A stretch of DNA of 64,000 nt, taken from positions 161,680 to 225,679 of the forward strand of contig JANQLV010000029.1 of NCBI GenBank assembly GCA_028280415.1. The letters run 5' to 3'. A program made the position numbers and the translations under genes. This document shows positions 36,790-45,584 of the stretch, one piece after another; the stretch's first letter is position 1; each line of letters opens with the position of its first letter. Source of the DNA: Saprospiraceae bacterium (GTDB taxonomy: Bacteria > Bacteroidota > Bacteroidia > Chitinophagales > Saprospiraceae). Under the pieces are notes generated by a model. It was given only the letters and a program-made list of their open reading frames with translations, did not search any database and was not told the DNA's origin.

Positions 36790-37668
36790 ATGAATTTTAA
36801 AAAACATTATTTTTTGTTGTTTGCAGGGGCGGTCTTTTTTTCCTGTGGCAGGCCGGTAGCAGATTTTGCTTATTCGGGGACAAAGGAAGCACCCGCCAAA
36901 GTTGATTTTGAAAATAAGTCCAAGGAAGGCGAAACTTATGAATGGGATTTTGGAGACGGGAATAAATCAACGGAAGCTTCTCCAAGCCATCGCTATATGA
37001 ATTCCGGGAATTATACGGTAATACTAAATGTAAAGAAGGGGGAAAAGACGGCGACGAAAAAAAAGCAATTACTAATTAACTCTCCGGAGAAATGTTATGT
37101 TGAAATCCAAACCGAATACGGCAATATGTTGATTCTGCTCCATGACTCAACACCTCAGCATCGGGATAATTTTATAAAACTTGTTGAAGAGGGCTATTAT
37201 GATGATTTACTTTTTCATAGGGTGATTCAGGGCTTTATGATTCAGGGAGGAGACCCTACCTCTAGAAATGCAAAACCCAATGATCGCATTGGCAGTGGTG
37301 GTCCCGGATATCAAATTCCGGCTGAATTTGTCGATTCTCTTATTCATATCAAAGGGGCTTTGGCTGCTGCTCGAAATAACAATCCTGCAAAGAAATCTTC
37401 CGGCTCTCAATTTTACATTGTACAAGGGCGCAAAGTGACGGAACGGGAATTAAACCTCGTGGAAGCCAGACAGGATTTTAATTATTCCTCCAGTCAGAAA
37501 GAAGCCTATCTGGACCAGGGGGGAGCTCCTCAGCTTGATAGAGCATACACCGTTTTTGGGATGGTCATTGAAGGGATGGAGGTAATTGATAAAATTGCTG
37601 CGGTTCGTACTAACCCGGCGGACCGTCCGGTTAAAGATGTCAAAATGAAAATGCGGGTCATCCATTAA
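36790..37668 (+). CDS. PKD-domain cyclophilin lipoprotein
   Basis: 292 residues; lipobox FFSC after a short signal peptide, then a PKD domain (about 25-100, YEWDFGDGNKSTE, then SHRYMNSGNYTVILNV) and a cyclophilin domain (about 105-292; FHRVIQGFMIQGGDP, AAARNNNPAKKSSGSQFYIV). The catalytic Arg and Gln positions are kept. The PKD part is absent from the neighbouring paralogue, so the two copies may work at different places or on different clients in the envelope. Co-transcribed with 36122-36772. Confidence 0.94.
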   Translation: MNFKKHYFLLFAGAVFFSCGRPVADFAYSGTKEAPAKVDFENKSKEGETYEWDFGDGNKSTEASPSHRYMNSGNYTVILNVKKGEKTATKKKQLLINSPEKCYVEIQTEYGNMLILLHDSTPQHRDNFIKLVEEGYYDDLLFHRVIQGFMIQGGDPTSRNAKPNDRIGSGGPGYQIPAEFVDSLIHIKGALAAARNNNPAKKSSGSQFYIVQGRKVTERELNLVEARQDFNYSSSQKEAYLDQGGAPQLDRAYTVFGMVIEGMEVIDKIAAVRTNPADRPVKDVKMKMRVIH

Positions 37669-37740
37669 GCCAAATTCCAGTTATTTATACACATAGCCAT
37701 AACCAATCAAAACCGCAAATCTTGAATTATTTATAACATT

Positions 37741-38514
37741 ATGATGAAAAAAGAATATTTGGGGGTTGATATTGGCGCTTCCGGAGTAAAAGGAGCAATC
37801 ATCGATATAGAAACGGGAGAATTGCTCAGCGAAAGAAAAAGGATTCCTACACCTGATCCATCTACACCCGAAGCAATGGCAAAGACATTTGCCGACCTGG
37901 TAAAAGAGTTTGGATGGAAAGGAAACATTATTGGTTGTGGTTTTCCATCAATTATTAAAAATGGGGTAGTTTGTACGGCGGCTAATATTCACAAGTCCTG
38001 GATTGGTACAAATGCAGAAAGACTATTTTCGGATGCTACCGGATGTATCGTTACCGTTCGAAATGATGCGGATGTGGCTGGTATTGCAGAAATGAATTTT
38101 GGAGTTGGGAAAGGAAAAAAAGGAACAGTGCTTATCGTTACCATTGGCTCGGGACTTGGTTCGGCCTTGTTTATAGATGGCAAATTATTACCCAATACCG
38201 AATTTGGGCATTTTTATTTGAAAGGGCATAATAAAGTAGTCGAGCAGTATGCCTCTGATGGTATCCGTAAAAGGAAAGAACTTTCCTGGAATGAGTGGGG
38301 AAGCCGTTTTAATCGTTATCTACAGCATATAGAAACTTTGCTTTCTCCGAATTTGATTATCCTTGGCGGCGGTGGTAGTAAAAAGTTTGGAAAATTTGAA
38401 AAATGCATTACAGTAGAAACACCGGTTGTTCCGGCAAAGCTATTGAATAATGCCGGGATCATTGGAGCTGCCATTCACGCTTTTAAAATGGAGCGTAAAT
38501 TACAACCTATCTGA
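37741..38514 (+). CDS. ppgK: Polyphosphate glucokinase-like ROK protein
   Basis: 257 residues; phosphorylates glucose, in this subfamily using polyphosphate (and usually ATP). Two start codons (ATGATG) at 37741. The phosphate loop is GVDIGASGVKGA, followed by GFPSIIKNGVV, VRNDADVAGIAE (catalytic Asp) and TIGSGLGSALF; the end has LIILGGGGSKKFGKF. The zinc motif CxCGxxGC of classic ROK kinases is missing and TEFGHF takes the place of GEWGH, as in PpgK. 72 bp after the cyclophilin genes. Symbol assigned by resemblance. Confidence 0.85.
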   Translation: MMKKEYLGVDIGASGVKGAIIDIETGELLSERKRIPTPDPSTPEAMAKTFADLVKEFGWKGNIIGCGFPSIIKNGVVCTAANIHKSWIGTNAERLFSDATGCIVTVRNDADVAGIAEMNFGVGKGKKGTVLIVTIGSGLGSALFIDGKLLPNTEFGHFYLKGHNKVVEQYASDGIRKRKELSWNEWGSRFNRYLQHIETLLSPNLIILGGGGSKKFGKFEKCITVETPVVPAKLLNNAGIIGAAIHAFKMERKLQPI

Positions 38515-38555
38515 TAATAAGTCCGGAGTCATTCTCTGCTTGAAATGTGAATAAG

Positions 38556-39362
38556 CTAGGGTAATAAGCCTTTCTTATATTCGTAGCGCTCGGCAAAAGT
38601 AGGCTCTTCTGCTCCACAGGCATTTGCTTTTTCTTCAATAAAATTGATTCTGCTCAATGAGCTTGGCCGCGTTTCCAGCCAGCTTATGGAATCAAAATTC
38701 ATCTTTATCCGCTCGATAAAAGACTTTAGGCCAAGCGCATTATATTGAAATGGACAAATCAGCTCCATCACAAAATTATCTGCTTTTGAAACCGTTTCGG
38801 GCGAATAGACGATATCCTGAATCGACCTTGCAATATCAATGGCATGTTGCGAATCTGTTCCCAGGGCCAGATCGTTAACCGGAATGACACCGTATTCCTC
38901 GATCATTAATTGCAATACGGCATCTTTTTCAGCATAATAAACTTCATGCGCCAATAAACTAAATAATTCATTCTCCCCTTCAATAGCTTTTAATAATCCT
39001 GTCGTAATGTACACTTTTCCTCCCGGAATGCTGAAGGCGGCTTTCTTTTCATCATCCTTTAGAATAATAACTTGCCAGCCAAAATCATTGCGTGTTTCTA
39101 CCTGCGCAGTATTGACAACTGTTGCCAGTATCGTGTTAATATATTCGTAAAACTCTTCATTTTCATCAACTGATAACTTATTATAAATATTGGAATGCAA
39201 ACCCATCAGGCGGGATAGATTATTCCCGATACTGGCTTGTTCTTCAACGGTAAATTCCTCTCTGTTTTCGTGGAGTACTTTATCTTCCGGTTTTTCGCAA
39301 GCAACTGAAAACAGACACAAAACAAGAACGGCGAACAGTGTACGCGTAAAGGTATGATTCAT
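38556..39362 (-). CDS. M48-like lipoprotein with degenerate catalytic motif
   Basis: 268 residues; signal peptide ends at lipobox FSVAC (Cys22). The M48 peptidase fold is recognisable: FSIPGGKVYITTGLLKAI precedes a helix that should carry HExxH. Here it reads AHEVYYAE: His139 and Glu140 are present but the second His is Tyr143. The downstream third-ligand Glu-x3-Asp is replaced by SKADNFVMEL. Zinc binding is thus probably lost, making a pseudo-peptidase that may act as a chaperone or binding protein. It is convergent with ppgK. Confidence 0.8.
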   Translation of the reverse strand: MNHTFTRTLFAVLVLCLFSVACEKPEDKVLHENREEFTVEEQASIGNNLSRLMGLHSNIYNKLSVDENEEFYEYINTILATVVNTAQVETRNDFGWQVIILKDDEKKAAFSIPGGKVYITTGLLKAIEGENELFSLLAHEVYYAEKDAVLQLMIEEYGVIPVNDLALGTDSQHAIDIARSIQDIVYSPETVSKADNFVMELICPFQYNALGLKSFIERIKMNFDSISWLETRPSSLSRINFIEEKANACGAEEPTFAERYEYKKGLLP

Positions 39363-39641
39363 ATTAATGGAATTATAAATACACAGTCAATCTGAAAAAG
39401 GGGAAGTAAAATGAATGGGAAGGGACTTAAAAAAAGACAAAAAACATGCCACGCCAATAGATGGATCTTGTTTTCGAGTCGAGAATAGGTTTTTAGTTTA
39501 AACAAAGCTCCTTTTGAAGTGCCTATGGGCAAGATAGGTGCCGAAAAATAGCTAAAGTACAAGCTGGAATTGACATTTCCAGACTAATTAATAATTTCCA
39601 AACACGTTCTTGGTTGAGTAAAGTAGTAGAAGTAGATCAGT

Positions 39642-41048
39642 TTAATTCGATTTGTTAATAGCAATGATGCTTTTTATATCTTTATCGTTTTTGTATTCTG
39701 GTAAAAAAATGAAAATGTCATCAGCCGAAAACTCGTTTTCCGATAAAGTTTCATTTAATAAGCGTAAAGCAGAAGGACGCTCGCCGGAAGCTAGTAAACA
39801 AGCCACCTTGCAATAATCCAGTTCAATACCATAGGAATAATACTTCGCTTCCTCGGTGACATCCAGTGCAGTTTGATAATCACCGGTTTCAAGTAAAAAC
39901 AAAGCGTATTGTATCCAGCAGGTATTGATTTCCGGAGCGATTTCAGTAGCTTGTCTCAGGTAATAACGTGCCGTATCATATTCCTTGATTTGAAAATAAC
40001 AGGCTCCCAAAGCGGTGTAGTATTCTTCTTTTAAATCCTCTATCGATATTGCTTTTTCGTAGGCTGTTATTGCAGAAACCCATTTTTTCTCTTTTGCATA
40101 ACACTCTCCCAGGCGGTAAAAGACATTATCGTTTTGCGGATTTAGTTGTGATGCTTTTAAATAGAAAGATTTTGCTTTTGAGAACTTGTTCAATTCCTCC
40201 AGGCAATGCCCCATATTCAACAAGATATCGCTATCTGGTTTGATATATTCCAATGCCTCCAGATAACAATCCAAAGCTCTTTGAAATTGACCTAACTTCA
40301 TACAGGCAGCAGCACAGTCCCGATAAGCAAATTCAAACTGTTCATTAATAATATAGGCATATTCAAAAGCATCCGCTGCATTATTATGGTCTCCGCTTGC
40401 ATTATAGGAATAACCCAAATTGTACCAGGCTACGTAATTATATGGATTACTATCAATCAGCCTGGAATGTAATTCGATGCTTTCTTCAAAACAACGGGAC
40501 ATTTCTACACTAAACCAGATGCGACTGAGCGCTTCCATATTGGAATTGTCTTTAAGGATGGATTCACGGAGTGCAAAGAACATTTGTTTGAATTGTTGCT
40601 TTGATTCAAATAGTATTGCTTTGCACAGATAAACTTCACTAAGTTGATTACTGTTTGCTCTGGCTTCGAGTCCATCAAGGATAGCATGCGCTTCTTCATA
40701 AAAGCCTAACATGTTTAAACTCTCTACACGCAGGATAACAGATTCGAATTCAGAAGGAGCATACAGTTCTGCCTGATCCAGACAATCCAAAGCCTGTGTA
40801 GCATAGCCTTTTTCTAAAAGCAACTCGGCTTTCTTCTTGTGAAAAGTCGAAGAGTAACAATGTTGTTTGATCGCAAGATCAACGACTTCCATAGCTTTTC
40901 CATAAAGTTCGGCTTTTTTATAATGTTCGATAAGAGTTAAAAAAACCGTTTCCTCATAAAAACCTACCGTTCCTTTTTGTGACATTGCCTCATACTCAGA
41001 AATTAGCGCCTTTTGTAAATTTGAATTACTGTTGTTCTGTTGCTTCAT
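39642..41048 (-). CDS. Cytoplasmic tetratricopeptide repeat protein
   Basis: 468 residues, almost entirely TPR (about eleven units from residue 35 to 440; for example AWYNLGYSYNASGDHNNAAD and DSDILLNMGHCLEELNKFSK). No signal peptide or membrane segment is seen, so it acts as a cytoplasmic scaffold. Partner unknown. A near-consensus -7 (TATATTTA) lies on the minus strand just upstream (about 41073-41080). No neighbouring gene gives a hint. Confidence 0.88.
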   Translation of the reverse strand: MKQQNNSNSNLQKALISEYEAMSQKGTVGFYEETVFLTLIEHYKKAELYGKAMEVVDLAIKQHCYSSTFHKKKAELLLEKGYATQALDCLDQAELYAPSEFESVILRVESLNMLGFYEEAHAILDGLEARANSNQLSEVYLCKAILFESKQQFKQMFFALRESILKDNSNMEALSRIWFSVEMSRCFEESIELHSRLIDSNPYNYVAWYNLGYSYNASGDHNNAADAFEYAYIINEQFEFAYRDCAAACMKLGQFQRALDCYLEALEYIKPDSDILLNMGHCLEELNKFSKAKSFYLKASQLNPQNDNVFYRLGECYAKEKKWVSAITAYEKAISIEDLKEEYYTALGACYFQIKEYDTARYYLRQATEIAPEINTCWIQYALFLLETGDYQTALDVTEEAKYYSYGIELDYCKVACLLASGERPSALRLLNETLSENEFSADDIFIFLPEYKNDKDIKSIIAINKSN

Positions 41049-41370
41049 GGTCTACGTGTAGTTATAATAGCGGTAAATATACGTAAAAAAGATGCAAAGA
41101 AACCAGCATTTTAGCGCATTATTTTAGGAAAAAGTTATACTGTGGGTTTATGATCAAAATTTAAAAAATCCGCTATAATATATTGATTATCAATAAATTA
41201 AGAAATTTTTTAAATTAAAATTGTTTTTAATGCCATCATGTAAAACACTCTTTTACACGGAATAACATATACAATGAAAAATAAAGTGAAAAAAAACATA
41301 TTTGAGTAGTTCTGAAATAGTCAGAAAAAGAGATTAGAAATCAAATTTGTTAAAATTTGTGACATTTTTT
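41049..41370. other. AT-rich intergenic region
   Basis: 322 bp between two minus-strand genes, with the perfect palindrome TATTGAT-T-ATCAATA (41181-41195) and a near-consensus -7 for the TPR gene. No gene or terminator with a T-tract recognised. Confidence 0.5.
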
Positions 41371-42264
41371 TTAGTTCGAAACAGGCTTTTTGCTACTAAC
41401 CAGATAAACTCCAGCAAAGATCATCAGGCCAAAAACTACCTTTTGCAATACCAATTGATCACTCTGAACCAGGACCGCGACAAGTGTGGCCAATACTGGT
41501 TGTAAATAGATATAGATACTAACGGTAGAAGCTCTGACCATTTTTAGGGCATAGGCATTTAGAAAATAAGCCAGGAAAGTAGTAAATATCAGGACATAAG
41601 CTACCGCAATCCAGGTACTGCTTTTGAAAAGCGACCAGTCGACGGCAGCCAGTTCTCCAATTCCGAAAGGAAAAACAAAGAGGATTCCTATCGAAAACAC
41701 CCATTTTACAACAGTAAAGGGATGGTATTTTTGCATTAATGATTTGACTAGCACTAAATAGATCCCATAGGAAGTGGCATTGACAAAGATCATGATATCT
41801 CCGAGTATCCGGTCTTTACCAAAGCTAAGTTCCTCTCCGTAGAGAATTAATAAAATAGCGCCACTGGCTCCCAGTACGATGCCTAAGAGTTTTCTGGCGG
41901 TAACGGCTTCTTTGAGAATGATAGCGCTTACGATCAAAACAATAATTGGACAAACCGTCATGATCAAAGCTGCGTTGATGGGCCTGGTCAGTTTGAGCCC
42001 GGTAAAGAAAAACATCTGATTGATGGCTACTCCAAAAAGCCCGCAAAGGATTAGTTTGCCGATATCTTTTCGCTCGATTTTTTCTTTTATGAAAAGAAAA
42101 TGCACCAGGGAAAATAATATCAATCCGCTAAGTACACGTAAAAGAATAAAACCCAGGGGCTGGATATAGTCATTATCCAAAACCTCCTTGGCAATAGTGT
42201 AATTGGCGCCATAAATTAAGGCAACGGAAAATAAAGCCAGATGTGCTTTTAGTCGGGTACTCAC
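41371..42264 (-). CDS. EamA/DMT family transporter
   Basis: 297 residues from GTG at 42264 (MSTRLKAHLALFSVALIYGANYTIAK); the frame extends to 42330 but the extra residues are polar and a -7 element sits inside them. Ten membrane segments in two EamA halves, with GYxLLRVLSG-like and typical YALKMVRASTVSIYIYLQPV signatures. The family exports amino acids, nucleosides or other metabolites; substrate not visible. Confidence 0.87.
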   Translation of the reverse strand: MSTRLKAHLALFSVALIYGANYTIAKEVLDNDYIQPLGFILLRVLSGLILFSLVHFLFIKEKIERKDIGKLILCGLFGVAINQMFFFTGLKLTRPINAALIMTVCPIIVLIVSAIILKEAVTARKLLGIVLGASGAILLILYGEELSFGKDRILGDIMIFVNATSYGIYLVLVKSLMQKYHPFTVVKWVFSIGILFVFPFGIGELAAVDWSLFKSSTWIAVAYVLIFTTFLAYFLNAYALKMVRASTVSIYIYLQPVLATLVAVLVQSDQLVLQKVVFGLMIFAGVYLVSSKKPVSN

Positions 42265-42271
42265 TGTGGCG

Positions 42272-42279
42272 CAAAGATA
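42272..42279 (-). promoter_or_regulatory. Putative -7 element of the EamA gene
   Basis: Minus strand TATCTTTG matches TAnnTTTG. The predicted transcription start (about 42265) coincides with the GTG start, so the mRNA would be leaderless or nearly so. Confidence 0.45.
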
Positions 42280-42333
42280 AATAAATATATTATTCGTATC
42301 CGGACTTCTGAAAGACGAATATCGAATCAAAAA

Positions 42334-42361
42334 ACCGATGCCTGACTAAATCAGACATCGG
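42334..42361 (-). terminator. Terminator of the sigma/anti-sigma/Spy-like operon
   Basis: Stem ACCGATGCCTGA / TCAGACATCGGT (11 of 12 Watson-Crick, one G-U on the minus strand) with a 5-nt loop; on the minus strand followed by TTTTTT. It lies 60 bp below the last gene of that operon. Confidence 0.75.
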
Positions 42362-42419
42362 TAAGACTGTTGTATCGAATACCCGCAGGTATTCCGCAAT
42401 ATTTGTTCAACCAGGTTTC

Positions 42420-42854
42420 TTAGCGATTTCTCCGCTGACGGTTCTGGCGGATTTTCTTGAGAACCGACTTTTTAAACTTGCGCTCAGTGGGCTCGATTAA
42501 AGCCACTTTGCGTACCGGCAATACTTCGGAGAACTTGTTAAGGTATTTTTCTTTAAGTGCTGTTCTTTTTTTCTCTAGCTCAATAGATTTTGTCAACTCT
42601 TTTTCTGCTTCCTCATCGGGAACAGCTGCAATGTCAACGGGCTTGTACTTCTTGCGCAGCGCTCGCTCTTCTTTTTTATATTCTTCGAATAGAGGCCAGA
42701 AAGCTTTGGATTCCGCATCGGTAAGCTGGAGTTCTTTTTCGTAAAACTCTTTGCGCATCTTCTGAACCCTGGGATTGTTTTCCAGATGTCTCTGAGCAAA
42801 GGAAGCTAGACTAATGCTTATGCTCAGAATTAAAAATACAACTAACTTTTTCAT
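42420..42854 (-). CDS. Spy/CpxP-like small periplasmic protein
   Basis: 144 residues; signal peptide ends near LASFAQRH. The mature part is helical and highly charged, with ELQLTDAESKAFWPLFEEYKKE (an LTxEEAxxF-like motif of the LTXXQ/Spy group) and an extremely basic C-terminus (RKFKKSVLKKIRQNRQRRNR). It is the last gene of a sigma, anti-sigma, sensor-type operon and may sense envelope stress. Known in Bacteroidota next to ECF sigma genes; function inferred. Confidence 0.78.
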   Translation of the reverse strand: MKKLVVFLILSISISLASFAQRHLENNPRVQKMRKEFYEKELQLTDAESKAFWPLFEEYKKEERALRKKYKPVDIAAVPDEEAEKELTKSIELEKKRTALKEKYLNKFSEVLPVRKVALIEPTERKFKKSVLKKIRQNRQRRNR

Positions 42855-42892
42855 TATATAACTAGGTTTACTGTTTTAAAATATATGTTCAT

Positions 42893-43510
42893 TTATAAAA
42901 GACTTTCTAAATCTTCATCGCTAATGTCATCAATGTTTTCCAGCATATGATCAATTAGCGCGTCAATATTTTCCGGGTTATCCATTGATTCTTCGATATT
43001 GGTATCACTTAATAATAATGCCAGGTCATCATCCGTCAAATCGTCGATCGTAAGACCGTACTCTTCTAGCGGATCGACTTCTGCATCGGCAATAGCACCG
43101 GAATTATTTTCGATATTTTGTATGAGGAAAATTCCTCCGATCAAAAGTATCGCTACAGCAGCCAGTCTCATTGCATATCGGGGCTGGAAAAGCATGGCTA
43201 TACTATTGATCAGTTCATCCAGCCAGTTCGTAGACTTTTCAGGACTCAAAGCCGGAACAGCTTCTGTCTCCTGCTTTGGCTGCACCTTTTCCAGTACAAG
43301 ATCCGGCAAAGAATCGAAATAATTTGCAGGAACGCTAAATGCCTCTTTGGCTTTCAAAGCATTAAGTGGTGAAACACTTTCCAATACACCCTCGGGAAGT
43401 TCATCAAAGTAACCTTTTGGAACTTTGAAGGCCATTTTGTTTTCCAACCTGGCTAAGAAAGGAGCGAATTCCTCCAACTCTTTTCTTATTTCTTCTTTCC
43501 GATTCATCAT
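42893..43510 (-). CDS. Membrane anti-sigma factor with duplicated YFDxLP motif
   Basis: 205 residues (ATGATG start). The cytoplasmic part has two copies, 30 residues apart, of 'F-x-V-P-x2-YFD-x-LP-x2-VLE-x-V' (residues 27-46 and 58-76); a single membrane segment lies at about 113-131; the rest is very acidic (DDLTDDDLALLL, DDISDEDLESLL). It lies between an ECF sigma gene and a Spy-like gene on the same strand, the usual anti-sigma position. No zinc motif. Confidence 0.78.
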   Translation of the reverse strand: MMNRKEEIRKELEEFAPFLARLENKMAFKVPKGYFDELPEGVLESVSPLNALKAKEAFSVPANYFDSLPDLVLEKVQPKQETEAVPALSPEKSTNWLDELINSIAMLFQPRYAMRLAAVAILLIGGIFLIQNIENNSGAIADAEVDPLEEYGLTIDDLTDDDLALLLSDTNIEESMDNPENIDALIDHMLENIDDISDEDLESLL

Positions 43511-43623
43511 TCTTTAATTTTATATTGGCTTAAAGCCCCTTGTGATCAGGCTAATTGCCTTTGTGATTAATTTCTTCATAATTTTGCGACTGCTCATTAT
43601 TGTGAGCTCCTGTTACTTCCTCC

Positions 43624-44217
43624 TTACCCTTCTGCCAAACTTCTCAGATGGCTTTCAATTTTCTTTGATGCGTGATGATAAGAAGCTTTTAATGCACCGA
43701 CCGAAGTTTCCAAAATCTCGGCCATATCGGCATAACTCATCTCATCGAAATATCGCATATTGAATACCAGTCTCTGCTTTTCAGGGAGCTTGGAAAGTGC
43801 TATTTGCAATTGCAATTGTATCTCATCTCCATCGAAATATTCATCTGCTTTCAAACGATTGCTGAGATTGATCTCTTCATCGTCAATTGAACTGGTAGAC
43901 TTCTTTTTCTTTTTATTAATAAAAGTGATAGACTCGTTGGTCGCGATCCTGTAAAGCCAGGTATACAATTTTGACTTACCTTCGAATTTATCAATACTCC
44001 TATATACTTTTATAAAGGTGTTTTGTATGACATCATTTGCATCATCGTGTTCATAAACCATTTTACGGATATGCCAATAAAGTCGCTCCTGATATTTGGC
44101 CATCAAACTCCTGAACCCTTTTTCGTAGGTTGCTTCTTCCTGGAGCATTGACAATATTTGATCGTCCGTAATATTCATTGATGAATGTAAATCATTTGAT
44201 TCGTTACTATGACTCAC
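43624..44217 (-). CDS. ECF-type RNA polymerase sigma factor
   Basis: 197 residues, RpoE-like. Region 2: HDDANDVIQNTFIKVYRSI and LYTWLYRIATNESITF; region 4: LPEKQRLVFNMRYFDEMSYADMAEIL then SVGALKASYHHASKKI. It directs transcription of an envelope-type regulon, with the downstream anti-sigma and Spy-like proteins as regulators. Start ATG at 44217. Its promoter is not clear; the region upstream contains a porin-like gene read the same way. Confidence 0.93.
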   Translation of the reverse strand: MSHSNESNDLHSSMNITDDQILSMLQEEATYEKGFRSLMAKYQERLYWHIRKMVYEHDDANDVIQNTFIKVYRSIDKFEGKSKLYTWLYRIATNESITFINKKKKKSTSSIDDEEINLSNRLKADEYFDGDEIQLQLQIALSKLPEKQRLVFNMRYFDEMSYADMAEILETSVGALKASYHHASKKIESHLRSLAEG

Positions 44218-44388
44218 CGTTTTCTTTAAAGTTTAATGAATTAATATTTTTTTGCGAAAAGTTACCTGAAAAAGACTTTGGAAATGCTAGAAAGGCCCTT
44301 TTATACCAGGAAGTTGTTCAAAAAGAGCTTGGAGATAGTAGTAAGTGCTTGATTTCTAATACTTTATCTGTCTGTTTTTTAATAGCAA

Positions 44389-45543
44389 CTAGAATCCAAT
44401 GTTCAGGTCCAGCCGAATTCTGTCACCATCTTCTAAAAAACTACCCTCTTTTTCCAGTTGACGGACAAAATAGGTTCTCAAAACTAGATTAAACTGTTCT
44501 TCAAAAGCATAGCCTAAACGAATTTCTACTCCCTGAAAATTGGATAACCTTGAACCAGTCGCATTTACCGAAGTATAATCCCAACGCGCCCAATCATTTT
44601 GAGCAAAATAATCAACAATTGAGAATTTTTCTAACCGGGCGTAGTAAAGATTGAATTGCCAGTCACCTTTTTTCTTTAATTGTCCGAGTTTTGCGGTTAT
44701 AACCAGGCCTTCTCTTTCATTTCTAAGGTTCCTTGGTATAGAATCCATTTGGCTGTAATCCTGAGTATTGAGATAGTATTCGATTCCGAGGCTAAAATTG
44801 GGCTTTTGCAGTAATTTGTATTTAGCACCAAAATGAAGAATGGAATAAGTAAGGGTATAGCTTCCTTTTTGGTCGGGGAAATTATTGATATTGTTAAAAT
44901 AATAGAGAGCCGGGAACAAGTTTAGCTTTTTATTAAAATGCTCGGTAGCAAACTGAAAAACTTGTAAATAAGCATCCTGGTCAAAGGTTTTATTATTGGA
45001 CTGAATGATAAAATGGCCAGTATTAAATTGCAGGCTGTTCAATAACTTTTTATCGAAGCTTTTTTTTAATCGAAGGGCAAAGCCTTCGGGGAAGACATTA
45101 TTATTGAGAAAAAGTTCGTTTTCCTTCTTCAAGGGAAAAGCATTTTTCCCTACCCAAGTCGTCAGATATTTGCTTTTGTATTGGTAGAAGAGTTTTTCTA
45201 AGCCAATTCTGACCAGGCTAAATTCTCCGGTATTCCCGCCAATTGTTACATGGGGCCCTTGCTGATCGTCCAGATTTCCGGTACGAAACCTGAATCCAAA
45301 GGATGATTTTTTATTTAGATTATAATTCAGGCCAAATCGAGACCGGTATCGAAGCCTGCTTCTGTCTTCTCTTTGAATGCCTTTGGCATTAGTGGAATTC
45401 CAGTCATGTTCTATGCGAAATCTGAAATCACCCGTAAAAATCAGCTGTTTCCCGGTACTATCTATTTGTGCTTCTAAAACTGTCAGATTGGCCAACAGTG
45501 TTATTAGCAAACAAAAGTATGAGATGGGGTAACAAGAATTCAT
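44389..45543 (-). CDS. Porin-like outer-membrane beta-barrel protein
   Basis: 384 residues; signal peptide ends near VLEAQIDS. The rest is a continuous pattern of 16 or so amphipathic strands with aromatic girdles (RFRIEHDW, FGFRFRTGN, WVGKNAFPL, LDLNIGF at the end), as in the putative-porin (PF16930-like) group of Bacteroidota. The C-terminal residue is Phe, typical for barrel insertion. It precedes the sigma operon on the same strand by 170 bp, so may be regulated by it or separate. Substrate unknown. Confidence 0.8.
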   Translation of the reverse strand: MNSCYPISYFCLLITLLANLTVLEAQIDSTGKQLIFTGDFRFRIEHDWNSTNAKGIQREDRSRLRYRSRFGLNYNLNKKSSFGFRFRTGNLDDQQGPHVTIGGNTGEFSLVRIGLEKLFYQYKSKYLTTWVGKNAFPLKKENELFLNNNVFPEGFALRLKKSFDKKLLNSLQFNTGHFIIQSNNKTFDQDAYLQVFQFATEHFNKKLNLFPALYYFNNINNFPDQKGSYTLTYSILHFGAKYKLLQKPNFSLGIEYYLNTQDYSQMDSIPRNLRNEREGLVITAKLGQLKKKGDWQFNLYYARLEKFSIVDYFAQNDWARWDYTSVNATGSRLSNFQGVEIRLGYAFEEQFNLVLRTYFVRQLEKEGSFLEDGDRIRLDLNIGF

Positions 45544-45584
45544 AGTTACCCAGAATACAAGGGACGCGCCAATTTTTCAAAATA

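Noticed and set aside
39359..39562. 67-residue frame upstream of the M48-like gene
   Set aside because: Hydrophobic AT-rich random-looking peptide, no homology signal, overlaps the start region of the real gene.
44178..44492. 104-residue plus-strand frame between sigma gene and porin gene
   Set aside because: Overlaps both real genes on the other strand and spans their control region.
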